Source: Rhea pennata (lineage: Eukaryota > Chordata > Aves > Rheiformes > Rheidae). Taken from it: a stretch of DNA of 64,000 nt. Position 1 is the stretch's first letter; the number at the start of each line of letters is the position of its first letter. Under the pieces are notes generated by a model. The model made no database searches, was not told the origin of the DNA, and worked only from the letters and a program-made list of their open reading frames with translations. Shown piece after piece: positions 12,501 to 27,500 of the stretch. The position numbers and the translations under genes were made by a program. The stretch lies in the NCBI RefSeq assembly GCF_028389875.1, contig NC_084702.1, positions 70,529,582 through 70,593,581 of the forward strand. Reading direction: 5' to 3'.

Positions 12501-15500
12501 GAGAGAGAGATTAGGAGCACTAGAGAGACTAGGAAGAAGTTAGAGATGGAGGATGAAAATATAGCATCTAGAAGCACACATTGTTTGTGGCCAAAAAACC
12601 CTAGAGCAGCTGCCCTGCTCTCCAGTACCATGAATTTTCAGCACGAACAGGTAGCAGACAGCAGTTGGCATGCTGCTGTTTGATGAGTCCTGACAAAGCC
12701 CAGTGTGTCCTGGATAAGGCTGACACCACTGAAGATGTCAATATACCCCTGAAATCCACCTTCGTGATAGAAAGGCTACTTAGGGACATGCTAGAGGGAG
12801 GAATCCAGCATGAATAGATTAGCTCACATCATCACTGCAAAGCTTCCCTATCTCATCCTGGCCTGGCTGAACTCACCGAATCGGCTAGCAGTCTCTTGCT
12901 GGCCTCGCCCACCGTACGGATGGCAGCATCCACATCCCGCTGTCCAGGAAGGCAGTTCACACAGCGATTCAGAGCCTGAGACACTGCCTTGGCCACCTGT
13001 GGAGAGCAAGAACAGCCACTGTCACATGCACATCTCCTCCAGCAGTGCTGCACTGCAGGGGCCTTTCCCAGAACCCATGCACTGTAGCTACCACTAGCTC
13101 TGCATGCTTCCCTGGCCTCAGCAATGTGCCAAGAACTTGCTGAGGGTGTTGGGGCCCAGTTCTCACCTGGGCCAGACGTTGCTGGCTCTCTGGGTCACCA
13201 GGCTTGGCCACTGCTTTTCGTGCTTCCTCGATGAGGTTGTTTGCTTTATCCATGACGTCACCAGCGCACTCCAGCATGGCAGTCTGTGCCTGCGGGTCCG
13301 AGGTGTTGGCTGCAATGCCACGGGCAGCCTGGCTGAGTGATCGCAGGGCCTGGGCCACCTCTCGGGCAGCAATTCCTGTGACGAGAAAGGTAAGTCACTG
13401 ATCGAGGCTAAGTAGGAGTGATAAGACCTACACCATGCTCTCACCGAAGAATGCGCTCCTATCTCCAATGTGCTTAGCCTTGAGGCAAGGGACTAGGCTG
13501 TTCCCCCCACCACTTCTGGATCTTCCCTCCTGTTCCACTTGGCTCCCTATTTGCCTGAAGCCCTCTGATTTGTGTCCTGTTCAGGAGCAGCTGCCCCTGA
13601 GTACAAGTGATCTTCACCACTCCCACACACAAAACGAAGGCCTAGCCCTTGCCTATTTCCCAGTTTAATCCTGGAGCACGATACCTGTGTAGTTCTCGTT
13701 GCCCTGGGCCACCTCTCCAAGGAGGTGAGCAATAGCAGAGCTGACAGCTTTTGTGCTGTTCCCCAGGTCCTGGGCGCACTTCTCCATCTGCAGGATGATC
13801 GGTGAGAATGTATTGACAGGTTACACCTCCAACCTCCACCCATGCATTTCCCACTCTCCCTTCTCTGACCTCAGCCACAGCACCCACCATTCCCCAACAT
13901 ACTGCTCCCATCCGGTGCCACTGTTTACTGTTCCTGCTTGCGCACCCAGACCCATTCCCCACCTGAGCCATCTCCTCCTAGAGTCCTTACCGTCTCTCCT
14001 GGCAGAGGCTTGAGTTTGCCATCCCTTGCAGCTGCCTTGGCTTCCTGTAAGTCCCTCTCCAGGCTCTGCACAAGGCCCAGGGCAGAGTCTATTTCCAGGG
14101 GCCCACAAGCCTCCTGAGCCTGCAGTTGGAAGAAGGAAAAATGAGTGAGGCAACAGCTGCAGGAACCTTGGTGTTTTAGAGAGCTCACCTTGCAACAGGC
14201 CCATCCCCATCTCTCTACTGACCTAGTAGAGAGTACTACTTAGTACGTCCAAGGCCCTGCAGCTGGACAGGAAAAATTCTCTTACCTTCTGTGCAGCTGT
14301 ACGGAGCTCAGCAAGAGCTGCAGCCAAGTTCTTGGCACACTGGCTGAGCTGCATAGCAGAGGCCTGGTCTGTAATGGTGGGGACAGTGGCCTTGGCTGCA
14401 GCTACCATCTTCCCACCAGGCTGCAAGTCCAAAGAAAAAGCTGTAAGAATGTGATAAAATGCAGTATCTCTTCCTTGCCCACATCCAACAGGCTTCCCAG
14501 CATCTTAGTGGGGGCAGACAGCACAATACACAATTTATAAGGGGTGCAAGTGTCAGAGCCCACATAGGGTGCTCCCCGCAGAGACAGGATACAGCAGAGT
14601 ACAGGTACCTGCAGGAAGTTCTGGCTGGCAGCAATGAGAGCCAGCTGGGCGCTGGGGCTGTCTGGCTGGGATTGGCTTCCTCGTACACCTTGTACCAGCA
14701 TTGGGATCTGATCTGCCACAACCTGTGACCAGAGAGGAGAGTCACTGCAGAGGCCCAGCCAGGGGGAGACACGAAGCACCCAGTACCCTCCAGCTGGTGC
14801 AGCTTAGCGGCTCGTTCAGACTGCTCTGTGCGCCTGCTCCGTCCACTCCTGCAGCTCTCTCATGCTTTGCTGTGTGCAGATCTGACTGACAGTGACTTTA
14901 TGTTTATTCCCAAATCATTGAACAACAACAACAAAGAACTGCACATAAACCTAGCCTCTGCAGAACCTCTTTACAAACACCATCCCCCATGCCCTGTTCT
15001 CCAGTAAAACTGAGATCTGTGCTTTACTAACTCCTAACCCATTTAGCCCATAATCTACTGATATTGCACAATGCTAAAACTTCGCTCAAGACGTTGCATA
15101 GTACTAAGTCAAGCTTAGAAGCTTTTAAAGATCTTTTTATCAACCCATCTTGCAATCTTATAAAAAGGCACCCCATTAACACAAAAAGCCTCATCCTGAT
15201 TTTGACAGAATCTTTTTTTTTTTCCTTAAAATAAGGTTACTCAGAATTAACATGTTAAAAGATGAGAAAATAATAACAGTCTCATATTAGTTTTTCCATC
15301 ATTTTTCACGGGGGTGAGGGAGGTTTGTAGATGTCAAGGCCAGCTGTCTCCTCTCAGACACTGGTGCAACATCCACACTTTTGCAGATAGATTTTCCAAG
15401 AAGGGGAAACAGTCATTAAAAATGCATTATTAGCTGCTCTTAATGCAAGATTTGAGGACTTTAAGGTACAAGCTGTCTTGTTGTGTGCCCAGCCTACTGT

Positions 15501-18500
15501 GGCTGAGCACAAAGCTGAGGCAGAGGGTAGCTGGCTCAGTTGTGCCACAACATGGTTGATCAGAGAGAGGATGGGAGCAGGCAGCACAGCCTTGGCCACT
15601 GGACAATGCTGGAGCAGGGAATGATGTCAGGGTCACAGTACGGGCCCCTGTAGCACTAGGGGGTTGGGACAACGTGTTCCTTACCTTGCAGCTCTGCACC
15701 AGCTGCTGCTGTGCTGCTGGGTTCTTGTTGGAGGAAGCTGCGTGCTGCGCAGCAGCAATGGTCTGGGTGGCAGACGCCGCGGCCTGCTTGGCTGCATGCT
15801 GGAAGGGGAAGACACAGAGTGTCAGAGTGGCCAACTGCATGGGTTGCAGAACAGCCTGTCCCCAGGAATCCCCCTTACCACAAAACAGGACCCAGCTCTA
15901 CACCCTAGCTCCTTCTAAGCTTCTGCTGTGCCTCTACCTGCAACAGTTTAGCATTCCAGCACCTTTGATGTGGGAATTAGTCTGACATCTTGGAGCAATG
16001 CAGTTTCCTCAAAGAGAGAGAGCAGGAAGGAAGATGACAGAACAGGAAGCAATGGAGAGGTCTCTATGGGGAGTAAGTGTGTGGATGTTCATTAACTATA
16101 TGAAAGTAGCTTCATCACTTCAGAAAGCACAAGGATCAAAGATCCGTGGCCTGGCTACAGCTCACTGTGTCTCTCCATATTCCAACAGTTCTCTGCTTGA
16201 GCCCAAGCTGGGCATCTCACCTCCAGCTTATGCACAAGCTTTTTCTTAATGGCATTCTGAGCTGCGGCATTCGTTGCCATGCGGAGCCCTTCAGCTGCTT
16301 CACGCAACCGCTGTTGCTGTTCCTCGCTGTCTGGGTGGGCTGCAGCTCCCTGGACAAAACATGAAACCCATCAGATCTTACAGTACCCACCATCTCCCTT
16401 GTTCCCCGAGAACTGCTGTGCTCTGCCCTGACAGCAGGTTGTGTCCCCAGCAGTCTGGCTTTCTACAGCACTGGGGCGAGGAAAGGGAGATGTTGAGATG
16501 CCAGAAATCCCCCCAGAGATGCTCAGCAATATGAGATTTAACAACATAGCTCCTCATTGGCTGATCTGGACATCTCCAGCTTTAGGAGAGAGCCCTATGT
16601 CATTGCACAGGTTCCCAGCTCAGTGCAGGACCTTATTTTGGAGAACCATTGGAAACCAGCCCCCTCCCCTCCAGCCTCATTGCTCCTGCAACACCCTGAT
16701 CAGAGGAGAAAGCCTTGGCCATCAAACTACACTCTTGTTCGGGTCAGTGCTGGAGGGACTGCTGGAGAGCTGAAGGCCTCGCACACCAAGTCTGTGAAGT
16801 GCTGCTGCTGACATCAGATCAGATGGTAGTCACTGCACAGGCCAGGAACTATCTGGGCTGCCAAAGCACCTATCCTGCCAGTAGCTTCTCCTATTGCTTC
16901 TGCCCTTTGCGCAACTAACCTTTGCAGCCTCCACCATCTTGGCAGTCGCATCAGCCAGAATCTTGGCTGCACTCAGCAGCTTGCGTGAGTTTTCCAGGTC
17001 TGTCTCTCCTTCTGCATCGGCTTTGATGGCATTGACGAGGTCAGAGGTTGCTTGGGCCAGAATACGAGCCTGCCGCACCATTTCCCCTGGGAAAGGAAGG
17101 AAAGGCATCCTGTCAACAAGTCCCAAAGGGTCCAGCAATGGTCAATGACTCCTTGGTACCTGCCTACTATAGGCTCAGCATAGTCTCCAACCCTTAGCAG
17201 GCTTGATGCAGACCCAGCCACAGTAGGCCCACGAGCATGAGACTGCAGCAAGACACAGGCAAGCTGCCCAAGCAGAGCACAGCAGTTACACAGAGGCATG
17301 ACTCTGGAAGAGAGGCGGCTCCATTCACCTGTGCTTCCTCCAACCCACCCTGTCCTATTCTCTGTATCATGCCCCAGGTGCCATCAGCTGCTCTCACCTG
17401 CGTCGCCCATGGAGCTGAATATGTTTTCGGTGACGTTGAGGATGGTGTCAGTGGCCTGATCGTAGCGCCCGATGGGCTGCCCACCCGTGGCGTGCTGCTT
17501 GATGTGCTGCAGCAGGTCGTTCAGGGCCTGGGTGACAGCTGTGGCTGCCACTCCCACCTGCTTCAGGAGCTGGTCATCGCTGGTGGCTGCCTTGGAGGCC
17601 TCCACACAGCCCTCCGCAGATTTGGCTACCAACTTGCCAGCCTCAATCAGCTGCTCCTGGCAAACTGGTGAGCTGATTGTGGGAGCCACTACCTGGAGGA
17701 AAAGAAAGGCTGGGCAGTGAGCATCTCTCTGGCACTACAGAGCTCCTGTTCTCCACCAAGCAGCATGGAGACAGCCTACAACACAGATGACTACTATTCC
17801 CATCCCCTGCTTCTCAAAGAGGATATTCAGTGTTTGGGCACAGTAACAGCTGCTCCAGGCATGCTTAACCAGAGGCCTTGAGACTTCTGGCTCCAACCCC
17901 CTAACTTCCAGCTTGAGGGAATGAGGAGTTGGCCCTGGCACACCTATGACCCAACTTTCCTAGAGCAAACAATCACTCCAAGTCCCTCTCACAGGGCGGT
18001 ACAGGCTGAAGCTGCCACCTTCTCAGGCAGTGTTTGCACCCACGCTGAAACACGGGTTAATGCTGCTCAGCTCCAGGGTGATTTCTTACCTTGGTGCAGG
18101 CCACCAGCTGGGAGGTGGAGAGGGCACACTGCGTTGCAGCTGCGATCACCTGTGTTTGCAGCACCGAGTCCTCTGTCTTCTGAGCCACGTTCTTGGCTTT
18201 CAGCACCAGCGCAGCAGCGGCACTGGCCACGGCCTTTGCCAGCTGCATGAGCATGTCCTGGGGGTGGGATGGAGAGGGTCAGCACAGGAACCAGGATGGG
18301 AGCTGTGCAGCACACTACTCATACGGCTCTTATGAAATATTCAGCAGGGAAACATGAGCTCAGGGGGCCTTTCATCCACCCTCGCCCAGTATTGGCAGCA
18401 TTGAACACCTGGAGTGGCTTGTGTGGCTGGCAACACCACAGTGCCATCCCTACTATGAGCAACAGCCTGGAAATGAGACAGTAACCCTACCTCAAGCCGC

Positions 18501-21500
18501 AGTCCACACTGCGGCAGCTCCCAGCACCAGGACACTGTCCCGACCACAAATACCACGAACAGCAGCTTGGGTAACACTCAGCTTCACCCACAACACTTAG
18601 GACTTGGACACTGCCCACTCCACAGGCAACAACCTGCATCAAACTCCTGACTGCACTGCAGCAAGAACCTGCTGCATCAGCATCACCAGCTTTGCCTCCC
18701 AGAAACACTTGACTTTGGCCAAACTGCAGGCAAAATCAAGCTACGGGTGCAGTCACACACTGGGCAGCCCTCAACACCATCCTACAGCATTGCCCACCCA
18801 CAGGCTCCACACTGCAGGCAAATGTGAGGTGCTGCCCATACTGGTCAGTTGTACTCCAGGGATACCAGCAACTATCTGACAGTCCAGTCCTGCAGATGAT
18901 CATCTGCTCTTTAGCTTTGGGCTACATCTTCGCTGTCGTTCCCAGGGCTAAAAGAAGGACAAGGACACTATACTGACACATCTCCACTTCCACATGCTGT
19001 AGGGGAGACATGAAATTGTCCTACCAGCACACAACAGGCACTGATCAGCACACATGGCAAACTGTCTCCAAGCAAGGACACCAGACCTCACAACATGACA
19101 CAGCTCTCAGAATTAGCTCCAACACCACATACTGCTGGTTACTATCAGCATCATCAGAGCTAGGCAGCAAGTGCTTGCCCCACTTGAGACAGTACAGAGC
19201 ACTTGATGCTCTATACTGCATGCTGGTCAAAGACCGTGACACGATGTGCCATATATAGGACAGAGCTCCCTGCCTGCTGCTGCAGGAACAAACCCACTAC
19301 GGACTGCAGCTAAATGACTGCCCAGCCAGAATCCTCTGTTCAAGTACGGGCATGCATATGGCATACCTGCACCCTGCTACAGCTAAGCCTCCTGACACCA
19401 ACCCAGAAATATTTCAGACCATCCCCCATTTGGATTTTCTCCTGTTTCCCCTCACCTCTTGCAAGCAAAGACTATTCCTGTTGCAAACCACCACCGTTCT
19501 GGAGACAACAATAGTTTGGATAGCACATGCACCAAGCTCAGGAGTTCCCAGGCCCCAAAACCACAGCAACTATCCATGACAGAAAAGAAGCAACTCTGAG
19601 AGAAGAGCACAGAGGGAGGAAGGAAGTAGATACACTCGGGTCTTGCAGCTGAGGGGTAGAGTGCCTTGCGCATGTACAAATTAGGGTTCAGTTCCTGTAT
19701 CTGCCATATGGCCCTGTTACCATCCACTGGTTGAATGAGAGATTTGGGATGTCAGACCTGCAGCAAGGGTATCCGCAAGGGACAAAAACATGCTGGAGCT
19801 TCTTTCTCAGTCTCTCTTGGGCTGCCTCTGTCCTAACACTCCCCCATACCAGCTCCTGCTCATCACTTTCCCCTGGCTGTGCATGTCTTCCTCTGATTTG
19901 CTCCTTCCTACTCCTAGCTCTCCTGTTCTCTTTGGCTCCCCATCCAGGAATCTCTGCTCATATCCAGGCCATGTGGCCATGCAATAAAGACACCTCTGAG
20001 TTCTGGAGTCTGCTTCAATTCATACTATGGTTAGATTCCCCTCCCCAGCATGCTCTGTTCCCTCCCTTCTACTGGAACCAGCAACCATAGGAAACCAATT
20101 CAGCTGGTTCCAACTCAGCAAAAAACCATGAGGCTTCAGTCAGTTCAGCTCCCTGATCTGGGCACACAGGCAGTCACCAACACTGGCATGAGGAAGAAGA
20201 TAAGGGCCGAGAAGCTGCTATGGGTGGGTGGGGGGTGGGGCTAACATGGCAGAGCTCACCGGAACAGTGACCCGAGTGCATGAACTTCTAAGAGTCAAAT
20301 CACAAGAAAAGCAGATTTTTTGACAAGTGCCCTTCTCCAAAGAATTCAGTTGATTGTTCCCAAAGGAGCAGCCCTTACATCAGAGAGTGGCAGAAACCAC
20401 CAAGCCATGCCTACAGCCCCTTTTTACCGTTTTTGGGTCAGAGGCGGGCAGGATCCAAGCATGCCGGCTTTCTGGGATCTACATGGGAATCCACAAGATA
20501 AGATTATTTGACAGGGCGCTAACTACAGAGGTGGGAAATGGCCTGTGCCTTCCCCTGGCAAAGTCACCATACACAGGCTAAGCTGTAGCATGGATCCTTC
20601 CTGCTCAAAAAGGTCCCAAAGGGATGATCCTGTGCAAAAGCAGTTGGTTTTATTGAGTATGTCTCTCTGGGTACAGCCAGAGCCTCACTGCTCACCTGGA
20701 ACCGAGGATCAGTATCACTTTCTCCGATCTGCTGCAACAGTTCTCCACTTGTCTGGCCCACAAGGCCAGCGGCTTGCAGGAGATTCTGGCGGGGCTGCAA
20801 GGAGTGAGGCAAAAAATCAGTCCGGGTGTAAGTCAAGCTCATCTCACTATTCCCCTTCGCTTCAATCCACTCTACCTCAACTCACACTTCTCTCCCGTCT
20901 GTCTCCTCAGCCCCATATGCCCCACGACTCCTCCTGCTCCCCTCATACCTCAGCACTGGCTGGTTGTGCAGTTTTCAGCAAGTCCGAGACAGCGCTTGCC
21001 AGGTTCTTGGCTGCCTGTAGAAGCTGCCGTCCATTCCCTCCCTCATCCTCCATGAGTGCAGCCAGCAGTTTCACACCCTTGGACATCTCCGTCAGGTTAG
21101 AAGATATGGTTGTGACAGCACAGCCCACAGCTGTGTAGTCTGTATCTGCTGGATCCCCTGCACAAGGAGGAAACAGGAGTTGTAGAATAAGGACACACTT
21201 CAGTGACACTCCAAGAGCATTTCTGTACCTGTAACTGATGTGTTTCACCTTCCTGGGAGTGGAGAAAGAAACTCCCATGGCTCCTAGGCCTCAAGAGTGG
21301 ACACGTCTGGCCTGAAGCTGGTTTGGGACACCACCAAAGCTCACCACATGGGGAAGGAGAGCTGCAGCACGCTGTGCTGGTCTCCACAGATATGTCAGGG
21401 ACTGGACAACATGCTTGCAAGTTCAGAGGATGACAGATCAGCCAAGACAGAAAAAGGAATAGGAACAGCCTGGGCATAGACAGGGATGCTGGGGGATCTC

Positions 21501-24500
21501 AAGGCAGTAGGAGCATGGTTTGTTCTACAGGCACATTAGCAGCAGAGTTCAGTTAGCCCTGACTGGGCCAGGCTGGCTCTGTCCAGACCCTGAGAGAGGG
21601 CAAGAGCTTTGACTCCAGTCAAAAGCCAGACAAGACCAAGCCTTCTCCACAAAAAGGGCATCCAAGTTGCCCAAACCTCCACCTACCTGCAGTTAGGTTG
21701 ACCACCGAGGCTGTGCCAGCAGTGATGGCATCTACCTGGGAATGGATCTCATGCTTTGACTCATCCATCTTATTTTTGCGCCAAGCTTTGGAAGCCTGAA
21801 AAAGGGAGAACAGTCAGCCCTGCCTCGTGGTGGTGGGGAGCTGTGCACACAGTGGGACACAGGAGAGAGGAGACAAGGAAGGAGGAGGAAGAAAGAACTG
21901 TTGCCATCCAAGACTCCTCATCCCCATTCTAAAGTCAAAAGTGCAGAAGAAAGAGGCAGGAAAATTGTCTGAGAGATGAAGCATTCTTTCTGCTCCTGCC
22001 CCTAGAGCTGGATACAACTTGATCTCTTTGTGGGGAGCAGAACTTCCTGGAATTACTGAAACCCTCTCCTGGAAAAGCAGTCAGCCATATCCAGCCTGAT
22101 CAGCAACCAACCCCTTTCCAAAGAGGTTCTCCCCAACCCAAATAAGCCAACATCCCCTCTTCACTAGGCACTCACAGCATCCTGCCCGAGAGGCGGCAAG
22201 GTCTCGAAGTCATCCAGCGTGGCCTGTGCTGCATGCACAGCCTGCATGCTGGAGTTGATGGTGCCAGTCAGGGCTTGCTGGGCTGAAGTCTGTAACACAA
22301 GGACAGATTGAGGTATAGTGGAGGCTCAAAATCCAAGCTCAAATATTCAGCTCGCTTGCTCACATGCAAAGTAGCGGGAACAGGCTGTTGAGAAAAGGTC
22401 TCTTTGTGGAGGTAGGCAGCTCCACAAAGAGAGGGGGCAGCCAGAAACACGGGGGTCTCCTCTCTGCACCTCCCACCTTGAATGCCCCACTACACTGCAG
22501 CAAGTTGGCTGCTAAGGGCAAGTACTAGCGAATCCTGCAGTTCGCATACTCTCTGGGAGCAGAGACACTGCAGCAAATGAAGGGAAATCTCACAAGGCTC
22601 TTCAGCAAACCCTGATGTGTCTGGTGGCAGGCTGAGCAGGGCCAGAGAAAATAGGCTCCCTCTTGGCCCTTCTCAAATGCAGCTTTATCTGCAGAGAAGG
22701 ATGCAGAGAAGGGCACCAACTCCAGTAGCAGCAAGGATCTGCTGCAAACTGCAGCATCAGTGCAGCTGACTGGGACGAGCAGCTAAGAGGGACACTCAGC
22801 CTGAGAACTGGAAGGAAGGGCTCTGCACTGCCAGTCAGGGGAAAATACCAGCGTGGAAACCTCTGTATGGATTTCACATAGAGAACTGCAGCATATGCAC
22901 TTGGAGCTGTGGGGAATTTTAGAGGGGGACGGAGATAAAGTTTGGGGATTGGGTGTGGGTGGACACTAACTCAGCAAGGCTAGCAAGCATATGGGACCAG
23001 CTAGAGTGCCTCCTCTTTAGTTAGCACGCTAACATCTGGCTAGATGTCTGGGGCTCAGCTCAATGGCCACATTTCAGTGTTTATGCCCTGCAGTGGGCAC
23101 AAGGAGACCTTACCAGAGGAGGCATGTGCCCTCGGTGCATCTGGCCACTGGTGATTTGCAGTTGGGCCTGTGGCATCGTGCCCACTTGGAAGTTTTCTGG
23201 CCCTCCAGCCCCTGTCCGCATGATGGCTGGCAGGGCTACTGAACCCAGCTCTGCCTTGCCCACACGGTTAAACTGCTGCTGTAAGACAGTTGACCTGCAA
23301 AGAAAAGAAATACTAGCTATAGTTGGGAGCACTTGGGCCGTACTTCTACACAAGAGTAGAAACTTCTCCCTGGGCCTGCACCTTGTCTGCACCCACAACT
23401 TCATGGACGAGGCCAAGCCCTTAGTGTAAAGGGATCCCTACGGCCCTGGCCCCAGCCTTCCTAGGAAAGCTGCAGCTGAAGGACTGGCAGCTTTCCCTGC
23501 AGACAGAGCAGCCCGACAAGTTTGGCTGGGGCATGCTATTAGTTCAACTTCTGTTTAGTATCTAAGTTGCTTCTAATGGACTTACTTTTTAGGGGACACA
23601 GAGTCTTCCAGCATGGTAGATTCCTCATCCCCCTCCAGCCCAAAGTGGTCTTTGCTCTTTTTCTGTGGAGGAGAGAAAATGTGTCAGCCAGTATACATCT
23701 ACCGGACTCCCCCTCTTCCAGCAGGCCAGACTAGGGTACCGCACCAGCCCCAGGGGAACCCCCACCAAGTGCCTGTCTTCAGCCTCTCCAAGCAGGGCGG
23801 TGTGCCAGCAGCTCTCCACTTGCAGTCTGAGGGGGCATCTTTTACCTCCTTCAGGTGAGGAGCTGGTTACAGGCACTTGGCTTCCCCTCCCAACCCACAC
23901 AGGTACCTACCTTTTTCAGGATGATGTCGATGTAGCCAGCAATCAGCTGGGCAATCTGCTCCCCCTCTGTTGTCTGCACGGAGTAGTAACCATCTTGGTA
24001 ATCTCCAAAATCCTGCAACAGCATAGCACTGGGTAGTACCAGAGTGGGGGCCATCCTGAGCCCTTCTGGTATGCACTAAGAACCCAGAACTAGTCTCGGT
24101 GCCAGAAGTGTGGCTCTGCCCCTCCACAGCTCCATGTTCTCTGTGACTGGGAGAGGCAGCAGGAGGAGGGCAAGGGAGTCCCACAGAGGGGAAATACTCA
24201 TGACAGAGGTTTGTGTGGTAGTGGCTGAGGCTGTTCTACAGCCAATGCACAAGAGGTCAGAGGGGCCCGGTGGCAGGAGCACTGCCAGAGCAGTGGGGCA
24301 AGGGAGTGGGACTAGGGAGTGGGACTAGAGCAGCCTCCTACCAAGGTGAAGCTCTTGGGTGAGGCCGCCCAGCGCTTGATGTTGGTCAGACTCCACTCCT
24401 GAATCACTTCCTTCGTTTTCTCATCCACACGCATCACACACTCCTTGGTGATCCCCAGAAGCCGTGGTACCAGCTTGTTCTTCCCCTTCATCTTCTCCTG

Positions 24501-27500
24501 CATGCCGTGACAAAAGGGTTACAGATTGCCCCAGGGTTGACTCTCAGCACAGCCCTGCCAAGATTTCAGCTCTCCAGAGCTTAATTGTCAAGGCAAGGCT
24601 CTTCGGAGGTCTCACTTGACCAGGAAGCACCCTAAGTCCATACTTTTGGGTGATGATACCTGTGAAACAGTCTTGAAAAGGAAATGAAAAGAAGTAGGAA
24701 CCAAGAAGTGAGAGGGCAGCACACAGGAAAAGCCAAAAAAAAGGACAGGTGTAAAGTGGGGACAGTTGGGAAGGCAAAGCTGGAGCAGTGATGGGAATGA
24801 AGTGGGTAAAGGTGAAATGGGTGGATGGAGATATGAAAGATGGAGGAGGCCAGGAGGATGTTGGAAAAAAAAGGAAGGTGGGCTAGGTAGGCATGGCAGC
24901 TGGGGCTTGGGGAGCTCCTGTTCTACCTTAACCAGGAAGAAGGAGACCCCATAGGTCTTCAGGGAACGGGCAAGTTTCACATAGCGAACTTTGGCCTCAA
25001 TCTCGCTCATGTTCCCACAGTTCTTGTGAGCCTGTAGTAACAAAAAAAGAATGTCACACTAGCTCCATGGTCCCTGCTCCTACAACGTTTATGGGCTCTC
25101 CTCGCTCTTACTGACATCCCTGCTCTGCTAGCATCCTCTTCCTTTCTACAGCTACTCTACCCCTCTAACACTCTCAAACCTCAGGAGCTGCTATGTCTAT
25201 TGACTAAAGCTTCATACTTCTCTCCCATTTACCAAGTTGCTACATGCTCTCCTGTACAGGCTGGGAGGTGCTACCTCCATGGACAAGAGAAGCCCAAATC
25301 TCTGGCAAGGAGGAATAACAATTCTGGGTCTTAATACAGCCCCACACGTACCATAAAGATCTTGCGCTCCCCCTTCTGCTTGATGTATTCTTTGGGCAAG
25401 AAATCTTTGAGTCTGCAAAGAGACAAAAATCAACTTTATCAGCAGAATCCCTGAAGTCAACACTTGTCTTTGCCTATGAATAGGCCCAACACAGAGTCTT
25501 GGACAAACCTCTGCTAGTTCCACAGTTTTGGGGACAGGAAGGATGTGGGAGAAGTTGCTGCAGCAAGAGAAATTCAGGACCTCAAAAGACCTTTCCTTTT
25601 TGGAACCACCTCTCCACTTTCCAGGTTGTTGACGCCACAGGGGGCTGCAACTTACAGTTCATAAGCTGAGGGCAATCCTTCTCCAGGCCCACATGAGGGT
25701 CTGGTCCTCCACTGAGGTGGGACGAAAACAGTCTTAGCAGAGTATGTTCTCTGCACAGAAGCACAGCTGGCCTTAATGGCCAGTTAGCCCCAGGAGCTGC
25801 CCTGCAGAGAGCAGGGTAGAGGCACGGAGGATGCAGTCTCTTGTGCAGCACTGGGCCACATTGCAGCCTGGACCCCCTGCAGAGTTGGAACTGGCTCCAT
25901 GTCCCAGGGCACTCATGGGGGTGCTAGAGGGAGTGGGATGGGGTTTGGCACCCTTTGCATTTGGTGTTGACCTCCACACTCTGGCATGGTGCATGAGGAT
26001 GCAACACCGCAGGGAGGAGAGGGGTTGCTCCAAAGGTGTTCATAACCTCAAGGAAGCACCAGTGCCAGTGCTCCAGTGTGGTGCTGAGCTGTTCAAGTTG
26101 CCTCTGGACAGGGCCCAGGGGCTCCCCAGGACACTCACTCCAAGAAGCCTGGTTTGTGCTTCTGTTCGTTGTGTGGCCCAAACTGGATCTGGCATTGGTA
26201 ACCGGCAAACTCGCACGCTTTGTCAAATGAGACAGGATGGGAACCGTTAAGGATGTCATCACGAGCCTGTGTGGGAAAAGAAGACACAGACATGGGCTGG
26301 GCACAGGAAGCCCTGCAACACAGCCCAGCAACTGCCACTGCTCCCTTTTACATTAGGCAGGAGGGACTGCCACAGACTGCCCACGCTGAGGCACACTGCT
26401 GCCCTGCAGCTGAAACGCTTTGGAGCAAAACAACGTATGAAGAGCGATTATGTCTCACATACTGAAAAAGAGACATAGATCAACAGCTCAGAAACATCCT
26501 GTAAGGTGTTTAGAAGCTGTGTTGCTGTATAGAAAAGAAATGGCACTGACCAAGAACAAGGCAGCCCCCCCTAGGGACAGCAAGGCTGGTCACCAATCCT
26601 GGGCTAAGAACAGCAGCAGAGCTTCAAGCCTGGGGACTGGACAGTTTCTATCATATACAGCAAATATGAGACCTCCTTGGAAATCTTAGGATTGAGCAGC
26701 AGGCAAGGCAGAGATTGTCATTGTTGCCTTTTATCCAGGAAATCTCTCCCAGGTGACAACTGAGCACCCTTAAGTTCTCCTCTAGGCTGTTCCTGTCCAA
26801 GAACCTCAGTCATCAGCCTTGATAAGGGGCTGGCACAGGCCAGTGGAGGAAGACATTGCTGCCTTGGTGATAACAGCAAAGCTGAGGGGCTGTACCTGCA
26901 CATAGAGCAGGTTGAGCTGCACAGGATCTCGCGAGTCCACGTTCTGGTCAGAGTAGAAAAACTTGCGCCGCAGCAGCAGAGTCTCATTGTCATCAATGCC
27001 TTGCTCACGCAGAGTCCGGCCATGGTCCAGCCAATTCACTGCAGGCAATGCCAGAACATGAGCAGGGGTGGACACCCAGGCAGAGCTGGCCCTGGCCCAG
27101 GGTGTGGTATCTGGCAGGGCTGCTCACATAGGCCAAGAAACTGAGGTTGTTCTGGTGAATCCCTGCCCTCCCAGAATGAGAGATTCCGGAGAGTGCAGAC
27201 ACTTGTCCCTCTGCTGTAGTCCTCTCCACCCTGGTGCTGCCTCTGCACCCCTGCCTCAGGTCTTCACCTTGCAGGAGGCACTGCTCCCATTCCCACCCAC
27301 CAAGCTCCCATCCCAGCTGCTCTTCATGCAGGCTGACTCTGTCCCAAGTACTTGCAGGCACATACACTCGTCATCTGTGTGCAACTTCTGCTTGAGCTTT
27401 TCCATCTTCTTCTCATCTCGCAGTAGGGTCTTATCCTTCTTGAGGGTGCCAGTAACCTCCTCTTTCTTCTCTTCCATAATCTCCCGAACAAGTGAGTACT